Below, one piece after another: positions 37,055 to 47,920 of a stretch of 64,000 nucleotides of DNA. Made by a program: the position numbers and the translations under genes. The DNA lies in contig NC_066313.1 in NCBI RefSeq assembly GCF_022539315.1, positions 13,395,764-13,459,763 on the forward strand, given 5' to 3'. Position 1 is the stretch's first letter, and every line of letters begins with the position of its first letter. The stretch is from Serinus canaria (Eukaryota > Chordata > Aves > Passeriformes > Fringillidae). The notes under the pieces are model-generated. The model had not been told where the DNA came from. It made no database searches and saw nothing but the letters and a program-made list of their open reading frames with translations.

Positions 37055-37364
37055 CTTCCCTTCCCTTCCCTTCCTTCCCTTCCTTCCCTTCCCTTCCCTT
37101 CCCTTCCCTTCCCTTCCCTTCCCTTCCCTTCCCTTCCCTTCCCTTCCCTTCCCTTCCCCCTTCCCTTCCCTTCCCTCCCTCCTTCCCTTCCCTTCCCTTC
37201 CCTTCCCTTCCCTTCCTTCCCTTCCCTTCCCTTCCTTCCCTTCCCTTCCCTTCCCTTCCCTTCCCTTCCCTTCCCTTCCCTTCCCTCCCTTCCCTTCCCT
37301 TCCCTTCCTTCCCTTCCCTTCCCTTCCCTTCCCTTCCCTTCCCTTCCCTTCCCTTCCCTTCCCT
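37055..37364 (-). repeat. (CCCTT)n / (AAGGG)n pentanucleotide microsatellite
   Basis: About 310 bp of CCCTT units on the plus strand (AAGGG on minus) with a few CCTT and CCCTCC interruptions. The long Pro/Ser/Leu frames on plus and the Gly/Lys/Arg/Glu frame on minus come from the 5-bp period and are not genes. Confidence 0.97.
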
Positions 37365-38704
37365 ATTTCCTTTTCACTTCCTCTCAATAATATTTTGAAT
37401 GAAAATACTTTTGTTATGGTGCAGATGGAAAAAAAAAATATATATTTTAAACTGGCACAAAAAAAAATCTCAATTTTTCCATTTTTCCTGGAATTTAGAA
37501 AAGTACTACATAAAATAGTGATTAAATGATGTGTTTTTCTGCTGTATTTGACTCCTTTGATGAAGTCCAGACTGATTTTCAACTCAGAAACATTATATGC
37601 CTTTTTTTTTTTTCATTTGAAGATGAATCATTGCAGGCTATGAAAAGACCAGGAATATCAGAGTGACATTTTAGAACATATATTTAATTGTTTTAGCTCC
37701 ATATTTCACCACACAGCATTGATTTTGCAGAGGGTCACATATCTATGATGTGAACTTTTCATTTGAGGCACTGTTAGGGCAGAGGCATAAATGGCACTCA
37801 GAGTTATGAGACTGCTTTAGCATTTAACTTGTTTCTGTTATTTCAGAAGAATTATTTTATATTAACCTTCACTTAGAAAAGTTCAAAAGAAGAAACATTA
37901 TATTTTTCCTCAGGGAAAATGTTTGAATTATGTCATAGAACTGGTTTTGGTTAATAACAAGGTGCATTTTTAAGTTGAATTAGTAATAATATAACACCAG
38001 TAAAGATAAAAATGCAGTGGAAGTCACTCATATTGACAACAGCTATCTTGATGCACTATTAGGAGTGAGAATTTCTTAAAATAAGAATGCAACATAAAAA
38101 AATCAAGACTTAAAGCCAGCTGATAGGTAGTTTTTGTTCTTCAAATCTTTTCCCATTGTGACATTTCTGGATATTCAACTGCATTGGCATAAAAGGAACC
38201 TTCATCCTATCAGGAAATGCTTGGCAAACTGTGAACATCTTCAGTTGTACCCACATGCATTTCATATCATCTCTGTCTGCTTTTATGTTTCCAGATTACT
38301 GTTTTCTCTTATTCAGATTAAACTTTCTAATTTTTTTTTGCAAATTTGATTTTCTTTATTATTATAGTATTGCTTTCCACTTACAGTATTATGTTTTTTC
38401 CAAATCCTAGGCAATTATATTGGTCCGTAATGCTTTTGACATTAAAAAGCAGGAAATGCTTCTTACTTTGATTAGATACATTTCAAGCTACTTAAAATAA
38501 TTTGGATGACAGTAAGTTAAAGTGCTTACTGACTAATGAACATGCTATCTTAATGCTGTCTTCAGCTTAGATACCATTTTCAAGATAGTGAGTGGCTGAT
38601 CTTACCCATATGGACATGACTGTGGGGACATGAAACAAATAATTAATGGTGAATTTTATCCCAGTCAATTCTTGTTGCACACCTGACAGGAACCCTCAAG
38701 AAAT
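37365..38704. other. Unique AT-rich sequence
   Basis: Nothing recognised. Confidence 0.45.
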
Positions 38705-39005
38705 TTGGATGGAGAGAGACAAATTACAAGGGCATGGAGTGACAGAACAAGGGGGAATGTCTTCAAACTGGCAGAGAGTAGGCTTAGATTGGATATAAGG
38801 AAAAAAATTATTTCCTTTGAGGGTGATGAGACCCTGGCAAGGTTTCCAGAGAAGCTGTGGCTGCCCCATCCCTGGAAGTGTCCAAGGCCAGGTTGGACCG
38901 GGGCTCTGAGCAACCTGGTCCAGGTGAAGGTGTCCCTATGGCAGGGGGGTTGGGACTAAATGAACTTTTAGGTCCTTTCCAACTCAGACCATTCTGTGAT
39001 TCTGT
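38705..39005 (+). mobile_element. CR1 LINE 3' fragment with ORF2 C-terminus
   Basis: A plus frame at 38705-38959 keeps the end of CR1 ORF2, including SDRTRGN and RLRLDIRKK, but differs from the usual sequence at several sites and ends early. The 3' UTR follows (GGTCCTTTCCAACTC) with the tail CATTCTGTGATTCTGT to 39005. Heavily 5'-truncated, as is usual for CR1. Confidence 0.92.
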
Positions 39006-39299
39006 ACCAGAGTGGTGCTTTCCATATGTTTAGAACCTGCTTTCCAAAACAGTTTGAAAAATAGTAAATGGAGTATTTGCTGCTGGTTTGATTTTTGAGG
39101 AGATATTTCTCATGGAATAGTCACTTTGGGAACATGGGAAGATTTCAGAAACCAGTGACAAGATACCCAGTGATGCTAAGATACAAATGCATGGACTCTG
39201 AAAACAAAGAAAATATAAGAAAGACAAAAAAAAAATCTTTTGATCTGTGGAGCTAGAAACTAATTCACTGAGCAATGAAGCTGGTGAAGTCTAGAGAGT
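39006..39299. other. Unique spacer between two CR1 copies
   Basis: Nothing recognised. Confidence 0.45.
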
Positions 39300-39535
39300 T
39301 GTATGGGGATGTTTAGCCTGGAGAAAAGGAGGCTTGGGGGAGACCTTATTGAAGTTCAGGTTGGATAATAGCAAGATTTTTTTCACTAAAAAGCTAGTCA
39401 AGCATTGGAATGGGCTGCCCAGGGATATGGTGGGGTCTCTATCCCTGGAAGTAGTTCAGAAATAATTGGCTCAGTGCCATGGTCTGGTTGACAAGGTTGT
39501 ACTTGATGATCTCGGAGGTCTTTTCCAAGTTTTGA
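39300..39535 (+). mobile_element. CR1 fragment, different subfamily, internally deleted
   Basis: Landmarks TTTAGCCTGGAGAAAAGG, CATTGGAATGGGCTGCCCAG and GATGATCTCGGAGGTCTTTTCC follow CR1 order in plus orientation. The middle, between GACCTTATTGAAG and TTGGATAATAGC, is shortened compared with a full 3' end. It belongs to an older subfamily than the copy 300 bp upstream. Confidence 0.85.
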
Positions 39536-42500
39536 GGTTTTTACTTTGATGCTCCAGGATTTGAACACAACTTGTTACTGAATTATTAAAGCAATGATAC
39601 AGTAAATCTCCTATTTTAAAACAAATCTGCACAGGGCCATAATGACTGATAGGAAGGAATTAAAAACATATTAGTCTGACCATAATAATACAAAAAACTT
39701 TGGGAGAGATTTTCAGGCTTTCAAAGAGTGTAAGAAAGTAAGACAAATTGACCACTTTACAAGACCCTGTCAAAAGTATTTTTGCAATTCTGAAAAGCTA
39801 ATTCTTTCCCTAAAAGGCTGTTTTAGACTAGAACAGACACAGTAAAAGAAATAAGCAGAAAAGAGCTTTTTTATGGTTGGAAAATGTACCTTGAAGCAAA
39901 AAGAAGGAAAGATGTTCTATGTGTGTTATATATTGAGTAAGGGGAAGGTGAGATGAGGGAACAGAAGCTTTATTAAAAGACATTATTAACACATGAAAAG
40001 AGAGGAAAATTAAATTAATTAAATTAAGGTGGAAATGAGTACAGCTGAGGACAACTTTGTAACCAACAAAGTAGTGAGATTTTATGAGAAGTGCCTGTAA
40101 CAGGAAACTTTTAAAGTTAGGCTTGACCCATTTATGTAAAGGATGATAATTTTGTAATAAGGGGGTAGAGGGTGTGATTTGCGTAGGTGGGATGACAGAA
40201 AATCTATTTCAGTTCTATCTGCTCTAGAAATTTGGGTCTGCTCTCGAAATTTGCTAATATGTTGGTGAGAAAAAAAAGGATTATTTCTGAGGGCACTTTT
40301 TGCTTGATATTTGTCTGATAAATTACTGATTTATTTTCTTCCAGGGGATACTATAAGTTCCTGAAATAAATAGAGAATCTGTAAGGTGTTAGAAAGCAAC
40401 AATATGTTCTTATAGTCTCTAACACAAAAAATCCAATTCATTCACTGTTACTATAGTAAATTTGGAGACTAGGGAATATAACTGTGTAGAAAGTTGTTCA
40501 CTTCTTTTGGCCCTGTATGCTCCAGTATTATAAACAATTTTACCATTTCCAAGGAAGAATTCCTGAGGGATAGGAGTGTAGTGAATGCACTGTGCAAGTA
40601 TTCTGCTGCATCCCTTTGAATTACCACTGTGTTTGCCCTTGAATTTCACCCAACCCACTATGGAAATGCATAGGGAGGGTGAGTTCCATTTGCTCCCTCA
40701 GGTTTTTTCCCATTTGATGAAAAATGTTCAGTTATTCATCTTTTTTGATGGAAAATATATTCATTATATTCAACTGAACAGAGATAGCTTCATAAATAAT
40801 GATTTAGTAGCTTAGTGCAAGTATACTGTTGAATGGATTTTTAAGAGACAGGTTAAATTAATTCTACTGGCATTTCTAAGCCTGATTCATTTTGAGCAGG
40901 CAAAAATTATAATTTTTGGAACAGGAAATCTGGTGTCATAAAAGTAGTGATAAACATTAACTTACTTCAGTAGGAAAGGCAATGGTCACTTGATTTTTGT
41001 CATCTTGAATATGACAATAATATTCAAAAAGACATTCTTTAAAGCCATATCTCACTTTCTTTATTCTTGTGGCTATCAAAACAAACTGTTTTATGTTTAA
41101 GATGAAAGAAAATATGTTTCTGTTTAATTATTCTAAAGAGCTTTTAAATATATTTAGGCTTTCAAATAGCAAGTGCAAATATTAATTTTTTCTTTTGGCG
41201 GACAATTTGGGGGGACTTCTTTGTTAAACTATAGGTTTCAACAGCAGCCAGCAAACCAGTCCCACACCAATACCTTTTGATCATTTTGCACACATTATCA
41301 GAAGACTTAAGATCTGCAATTCCATATTATTCATCATTGATCTGTTCTGTTTCCCAATAATATCAAAGGTAAAATACCTGCCCTGGGGCAATAATACAAC
41401 TTTGTCCATAATGGACATGAAATGAGGATAAATACAATTTCAGTATTAAATAAAGCTCATAGATAACACATGCCAAGTAGGTATGCTGAATTAATTCAGA
41501 TTTTTTTTTCCCCTTTCATTATGCCTGTATGACTGTGTAAATATATATTTCATCTGATTGTCAAACTATTAATCTCACTTAATTTTTCAAAGATTCTTGC
41601 TGGACAACCAACCTTCTTTCAACCTGTGGTAAGTATCATTAGCATTTATGGGAGTTGCAGTACACATAGTAAAGACAGCAAAACACATAATATTCATTTG
41701 GATTTGATCTTTTAATGTGTGAGCCATGTTGCATTGAAAATTTTGTCATGGTTCTCTAGTAAAATCACAGAATAAAACACCATTTTATGATTCTCATATT
41801 AAAAATATACAAACTAAGAAAGTATCAGCAGTGTGAGTGAAGGTTGTAAGTATAGATCTAAACAATCCATCATTCTAAAACTTTGTCTTCCATATGTTGA
41901 GCTTGTAGTATTCAGTATATTTTTCCTTCTTTGTGGTGGTGGAAAAATAAAGAGTGAGGCTGCCTTTTTAACAATCTTGCTCAACCTATATTTGTTAATG
42001 CAATCAAATCCTCTATCCTTTTGCTGGTGCATGTGATTAAATTGCTTTCCTATTTGCAAATGCTTATTCTATCTTGACAGTCCCAGAAGAAATTTTAATA
42101 GCTACTCCTTTAGACAAGTGTTGTGACTCTAGCAATGTATTAATTTTGTTTCCATAGGAGGTCTTTAGCTTTTAGCCTTGTGTGACAATACAATAAAGAG
42201 GTTACTTGGTTATAATTAATGTTTCTTTAAATAGGTCACCAAAGTATAAAATCAATGGTAATTAATTGGCACTTAAGCAAATATTCAACAATTCCCTTGT
42301 TAGACTCATAAAGGCATCAGTTTTGTCAGGAATTATCAGTGCCAGGGTTATTCCAGTCATACAAATCTGGAAAATATAGTGCGTGATTTGTATTTCACTG
42401 TGTCTCCAAGTGACTTCATATTATGACAGAGAAGAATTTCAAAGGAATATGTAACTTCATTTTATTTTCACTTTAAATTATCATTAGTAGAAAACACTCT

Positions 42501-45500
42501 ATGACCAGATTCTACTCCAGTATTCTACCAATGTCTTCTACAGGTCTAAACCCATCATAAATTCTTAAAAATGCAACTCAAATGGCTGCTATTAAAAACA
42601 TAATTTTAATATATTCTAAGTAAATTTAGGACACACTAGAGTAATAATTACCCTATTTGATATTCAGGAGTCATTACATTATGAAAAAATATGTGGTTGT
42701 TATTTTTATTCATAGGTCAAAAAAAGGTTTGGTTTTTTTATTTTCCACTCTAAGACTGTGAACAATAACCAGAAGTGTCTTAACACTATATTATATACAT
42801 TAACATATAAACATTAACTAATTTACTAGTTACAGTGGTGTTGATGATATTTGCCATTACCAGCAGAAAGGTGGTAGGCTGTTGGTTTCCCTACCCATGC
42901 AGATCCCAGGGAGTAGCTGGAATGCCTTTGCCCTGAGCTGGGTTTAAGGAGTTAGGGAAAATTTTGGTGTAAGAAACAGCAAGAATTGTCAATTATAGGA
43001 TGTAGGGGACATTGGAACGGTGAGCACAATACCAAGGGAAATTGGTAGATGTTAGTTTGGGCTTTAAACAAAAAACCAAAAAACAAAACAAAACAAAAAA
43101 GTTATTCTATTGCTGTTGAAATTTTCTATGTATCATAAAACACACTTTTAAACTGTTAAAATGTGAATTTGATTAACAATACATTTTTGGCTCCATATAT
43201 ATGTGCTGTGTTCCCATCTGGCCTTTTATGCAAGATACCATGCATAAAAAATGTTATGCAGTATTTCACTATATTGTGAAGTGAAAGGAAGATGTAGACA
43301 CTCTGACGCTTCTATTTTCTCTGACACTTACATGTTGTAAGATGCTGTTGGCATGCTGTAAACACATGTCCCAGAGAAACACTGAGAAACCTCACTCAAA
43401 TGTTTAGCCACTGTAATTTAAGGAAATGACTGAATTAAAACAAATTTATATGATAACAATATATATGGGGTGATATTCTATATGTGATGATAACACTAGG
43501 AAAAGACACAAATACCTCTGTGGAAAAGAGCAACCTTAATTTTGGTTGTAAGCTTCTTTTTTAGCCGAATAGTGAGAATAAGTTGCTGTAATGTGGCTGC
43601 TGATTGTCATCTGAGGCTCTTTAATGCACAGTGCTTCTGCTGGTGTTCAGCAGCTGGTAGAGGAAAGCCTGGCTCTGTCATAGGCATGTGTGGTGGGCAA
43701 ATGCCAAAAGCGTGGACCAGCTCAGGGACTGCATGTCCTGGTTGGGTAGGTAAACCCCACAGAGTTTGGATTAGGGTAAGCAGAACAGCACTTGTTTCAA
43801 AGGAGTCCTGAGGAACTCAGGGAAACTTCTTCCTGGCCATTTTTTCCTCAGTAAGAAACATATTCTATATAAAACCTTTTTTATTAGAAATCATTCTCCT
43901 TTGGTCAAATTAGTGAGTTCTCTGGAGAGACTAGAAAAAATATTAAGGGGGCTGAGAAAACAGAGGAACTGTCAAATGAATGCTGTGTTCCAAAGCCTTT
44001 CTGCCATTCCGCCACTGACTTGCTCAGCTCTTCATATAACTAAATATTCCACTATGTCTGATAAGCAGCCAAACACTTCTACTCTTCAAAAATTTGCTAT
44101 GACTCAGGGGCATTCAATGAGGGTTATGGCATGAGAGACTGTGGATGATTGCTTTTTCCAGCTGTATGATCACACAGTATATTAATACTAATGAAGTCTC
44201 TCAGATTCATCCTGCTGATGCAAATCCAAAGGGATACAATGCCTTCCTTAGGTCTGCCACCAGTACAAGTTCTTTAATTACATCAGAACATTATTCAATA
44301 ACAGCAGAACTTCAGTCAACCCCACTCATTCTTCATGGTAATCACAACTGCAGTGAAAAAGTTGAACTGATTTTCTGACATTTTAAATGCTTTTGTAAAG
44401 TGCTTTTTGGTTTTATATTTGTGAAGGAACATTTTAAAAATATTTTCTTGTAATTTATCCTCTGTATAAATACATATTTTAGTGAATTAGTAGAAGGACC
44501 CAGTTACCATGAAGCTTACATAGGCTTATCTCACTTTCCAATCCTGTTTATCCTTATATTTTGGGATTTTTTCGTTCATTCATAAAATCTGCAGGCAGAG
44601 GCAGATGGAATATTTTACTTTATTCGTTTATTAGATTAAAAAATGGATTTGGAACATGTCTTTGGGACACATATCTTTGGTCTTATGCAGGTCTCCGGGA
44701 TCTGTCTGACCAAAACTGATTTTTTCAGGTGTATTGAAACAGAATTGTCAGGCAAAAAGAATCAGATATTTGTACCTAAAAGACAGCTTCTTAGCTGGTA
44801 GTTCATGCATTTTAGTCAACAGTTTAATGCTTTTAAGAAGCCAGTATATATTTAAGGCTTATCAACTTAGAAGTTTATTAAAATCAGTTAGTATCATACA
44901 TAAATAGGCTTAGGACAGAGCCAAAAAAAAAAAATTAAAAATCATGCACTAGACTTTATTTGCATAAAAAATATGTACAACTGAAATTTGCATTTTAAAA
45001 TAAGGTCATTCTTGTCCATACACTTCAGTGAATTTCAACATCAAGCTTTCCCATATATATATGTAAAAGAATATAAGAATTTAGTTTTCTTTTTTGTTGG
45101 TTTTTTTTTTTTTTCAAAGGAAGATATACAAGCTTTGAAGTATAAAATAATCCCATTTAGCATGGAGAGATGAAAGTATCCATGAATAAGCACACAGAAC
45201 TTGTAAATCTGGCATTTAGAATAAAAACACACTTCACTGTCTTGGCATCAATCATTCAGTTTGCAAGACCTTCTGGGGAAAAGGAGGAAGAGGAGACAAC
45301 ACACTTTGGTGAGTTGGAAAAATTTGCTGGTTTTAAAAATTACTTAACAATAAAGCAGCATTGGAGATGAAGAAAACTGATGTTAAGGCATCTGAGGACA
45401 GACAAAAACCTCTGGTATTATTTGTATTTATTACACATATTTAAAGCAAGCCATCAATCAAGATATCTGCATTCCAGTGTTGTTGAGAGGACTTGTTCAG

Positions 45501-45639
45501 TCCCATTGGCTCCTTTCATACAGGAACTTGCATTCACCTTTGCAGTTTATTTGAACAGAAGCTGGAAATCTTTTCCTTTTTCCTCAAAATTTTCCCGCTT
45601 ATATATAATCAGATCTTGTGATTTTTTGACTGGTTGAAC
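39536..45639. other. Unique AT-rich sequence
   Basis: About 6 kb without a recognised element. It contains a weak exon-like segment at 41593-41628 and an A/C low-complexity stretch at about 43068-43100. Open frames near 43542-44378 have no domains. Confidence 0.45.
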
Positions 45640-45718
45640 TATTTATTCCCAGAATAGGATATCCAGGGAAGTTGTGGATGACCCATCCATGAAAGTGTCA
45701 AAGTCAAAGTTGGATGGA
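45640..45718 (+). mobile_element. CR1 fragment, 5' piece of a copy split by an LTR
   Basis: AGGGAAGTTGTGGATGACCC then AAAGTTGGATGGA is CR1 3' sequence in plus orientation, interrupted at 45718. It resumes at 46372 after the LTR. Confidence 0.88.
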
Positions 45719-46376
45719 TGTCCTGGTTCAGGGCAAATTTGGGAGAGAACCCCCAAAGGGCTCCTCTAGGAAATACGATTCTACCACCCCTCCCCCAACC
45801 GGTCCTAGAGAAAATACCTCTGTGGAGAAAAGTGGAAAAAAACTGTTTATTAAACAAGAAAACCTAAACAATATTAAACAATAAAACCCCTTGCTGCTCC
45901 ACAAGAGATGACAAACCCAGAAAGTCCCCTCCCCAGGTTGCAGTTCAGCTCACTCAGTCCCTTATCAGTCCCTCCGGCGCTGGAAATGCCGTGGCCCAAG
46001 CCTGGCCCGGTGGCCACCGATGCGAGCTGCTGGTGCTCCTATGGTTGTTCAGTCCAGAGCAGGTGTGAACAGTCCAAAGAAAGGGGAAAGAAGGAAAAAA
46101 AAACCACAGTCCAGGGAACTTCTTTGCCTCAGCTAGCTAAACTAACTAAAAGCAAAAAAAGAGAGCCCTGTCCCGCCGTCTGTCCATCCGCAGACAACGC
46201 AGTCCAGGAGCAGGAATGTGGAGGAGAGAGTTCAGTGTCTGAAAACAAACTGCACGCCTCCTCTCCCCCCCTCAATCCTTGGAGCAAGTCTTAAAGGTGC
46301 AAAACTTACTATTCAGCATAAACGGAGCAAGACGATTTGGAATAAAAGCATCATATAGACAACCTAGGACAATGGA
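45714..46376 (-). mobile_element. Solo LTR, family A copy 2, nested in CR1, 5-bp target duplication ATGGA
   Basis: The LTR is 45719-46371 (653 bp), from TGTCCTGG to CCTAGGACA on the plus strand. TGTCCT and AGGACA form a perfect 6-bp terminal inverted repeat. ATGGA flanks both sides (45714-45718 and 46372-46376). Removing the LTR and one ATGGA restores an uninterrupted CR1 3' UTR, which proves both ends. TTTATT at 45846-45851, AATAAA on minus about 127 bp from the end, gives minus orientation, as in copy 1 at 33.7 kb. No internal region remains, so it is a solo LTR. The plus open frame at 45908-46294 lies wholly inside and is not a gene. Confidence 0.96.
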
Positions 46377-46493
46377 GCTCTGAGCAACCAGGCTTGGTGG
46401 AAGCTCTCCCTGCCCATGGCAGGGGTTGGAACAAGAGGAACTTAAAGGTCCATTCCTACCCAAATCATTCAGTGACTGTCCAAGATTGCACAG
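46372..46493 (+). mobile_element. CR1 fragment, 3' piece of the split copy
   Basis: Continues the CR1 with GAGCTCTGAGCAACC, TGCCCATGGCAGGGGTTGG and TTAAAGGTCCATTCCTACCC to a degenerate tail (ATTCAGTGACTGT). The order and strand match the piece ending at 45718. Confidence 0.92.
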
Positions 46494-46504
46494 TCACTCT
46501 CTGG

Positions 46505-46600
46505 TTTGTAGTAACTTCATGTCCTTAGGTCATGAAGTTAATACAAACTCCTAGTTTCTAGGAAACAGGAGTAACTTCTAACTTCTAGAACTCTAGAAGA
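46505..46600. repeat. Cluster of short perfect hairpins
   Basis: AACTTCATG (46513-46521) pairs with 46531-46539, and CTTCTAGA (46582-46589) pairs with 46592-46599. A weaker CTCCT/AGGAG pair lies between them. Confidence 0.75.
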
Positions 46601-46901
46601 TTCTGTGGGGATCTTTACTTATGAATAGAAATTATGAGAGAAAAAATACATTTCCAGACATAAGATCTATTCTTTTCCTTCATTTTGAAATATTTATGTG
46701 AGCAGAGCTTTGGTGTAAACATACTTATAAATTCTATTAAAAGAAGGGTTAACATTTGCATACACCAGAAGTCACTTTGGGGACAAGATGGATAGAGTTT
46801 CAATTTTTATCTTTAGAAGTTATTTTTCTACAAAGGTTAATATTTGCTTTGAATATGCTGGGTTTCTTTTCTTTGGACAGAATTACATTTATATCTAGAA
46901 A

Positions 46902-47176
46902 TGCATATATAAATAATATATGTATAGATAACATATATACATGTGTATATATTATATATATTATAATTTAGTCTATATATTATATTCGATATATATTATA
47001 TATATTATTAAATATAAATAGAATATATATTATATATATTCTATTTATATTTTATATATTACACCTGTATATTTTATTATATATATAATAAAACATTATA
47101 TATATAATATTTATTATTTATTATATAAATAAATAATATATGTATCGATAATATATATAGTATAATAATATAAATA
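46902..47176. repeat. AT-rich tract with long palindrome
   Basis: About 275 bp nearly all A and T (TATATA, TTATTA and ATAAATAA motifs). It holds a perfect 20-bp inverted repeat, 47010-47029 against 47033-47052, with a 3-nt spacer. Confidence 0.93.
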
Positions 47177-47481
47177 ATCTACTGCTCTGAAAACACCAGT
47201 TAGCTTTAATGCAGTGTTATGCACACTGTCTATACATCTATGTTTTGTTACTCCCTAAACTCCTTTGTTTAATGTTTACACTTAATGCTGAAGGATGTTG
47301 AGGTGTTATTAGAGATAGTTTGAGAACAAAAACAAGATAAATAAAATTCTTTGAAGTGCAGAAAATCCCTTACCACTAAGATAAATAGCATTTCACTAAT
47401 ACTTTAGTTTCACTAGAGGAGCACATAAAGTGAGCCAGCCTGCAGAAGGGTGAGTTATCTATCCCACTTTACACATCACAG
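47177..47481. other. Unique sequence
   Basis: Nothing recognised. Confidence 0.4.
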
Positions 47482-47920
47482 TGTGTTGCAGCATGGCAGG
47501 GTGGTAGAAATGCTGCAGCCTTAAGGCCACAAGAAAAGCCATTTCAGGTCCATGCACACACACACACCACAGATAGCTCAGCAGAGGAAAGACAGGAAGG
47601 GTCTTTGCATGATGTATTCCAGCAAAGATTTATTCCAAGGCATGCTGAAGGGATCAGAGACAAAGACAAAGTCTTTGGTCTATGGTCTGCACAGACTTAG
47701 GTATGGGGTCAGTGGCCAATGTCCTGAGGGCACAGGGTGGGCAAAGGGCAGCAACCTTTAGGGCAGTGAGGGATGAATAATTGGGGTGGGCAGTGTCAAC
47801 TGGCCAGTGGGGGAGGCAATCTGATGTAGATTGGCAGTAGTGCTGCAGACCATCATGGGTTAATTCTTCTCTATCAGCCTAGCTGGGGAAAGCTCTAGGA
47901 CATCAGAGGATTCCACCACA
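47482..47920 (-). mobile_element. Solo LTR-like element, minus orientation
   Basis: On the plus strand it starts TGTGTTGCAGC and ends TTCCACCACA, so TGTG and CACA form matched ends. TTTATT at 47629-47634 (AATAAA on minus) sits about 150 bp from the end in U5 position. The block is GC-richer than its flanks. A clean target duplication is not visible: the best is CAGTG against CAGCG, which would need slightly different ends. It differs in sequence from LTR family A. A short CA run lies inside at 47553-47566. Confidence 0.62.

Noticed and set aside
3176..37364. CRISPR-like arrays
   Set aside because: The repeats are contiguous pentanucleotides with no spacers, and the genome is vertebrate.
36956..37582. 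208-residue Gly/Lys/Glu frame and Pro/Ser/Leu frames
   Set aside because: Generated by the CCCTT repeat.
45908..46294. 128-residue plus-strand open frame
   Set aside because: Lies wholly inside the antisense of a solo LTR.
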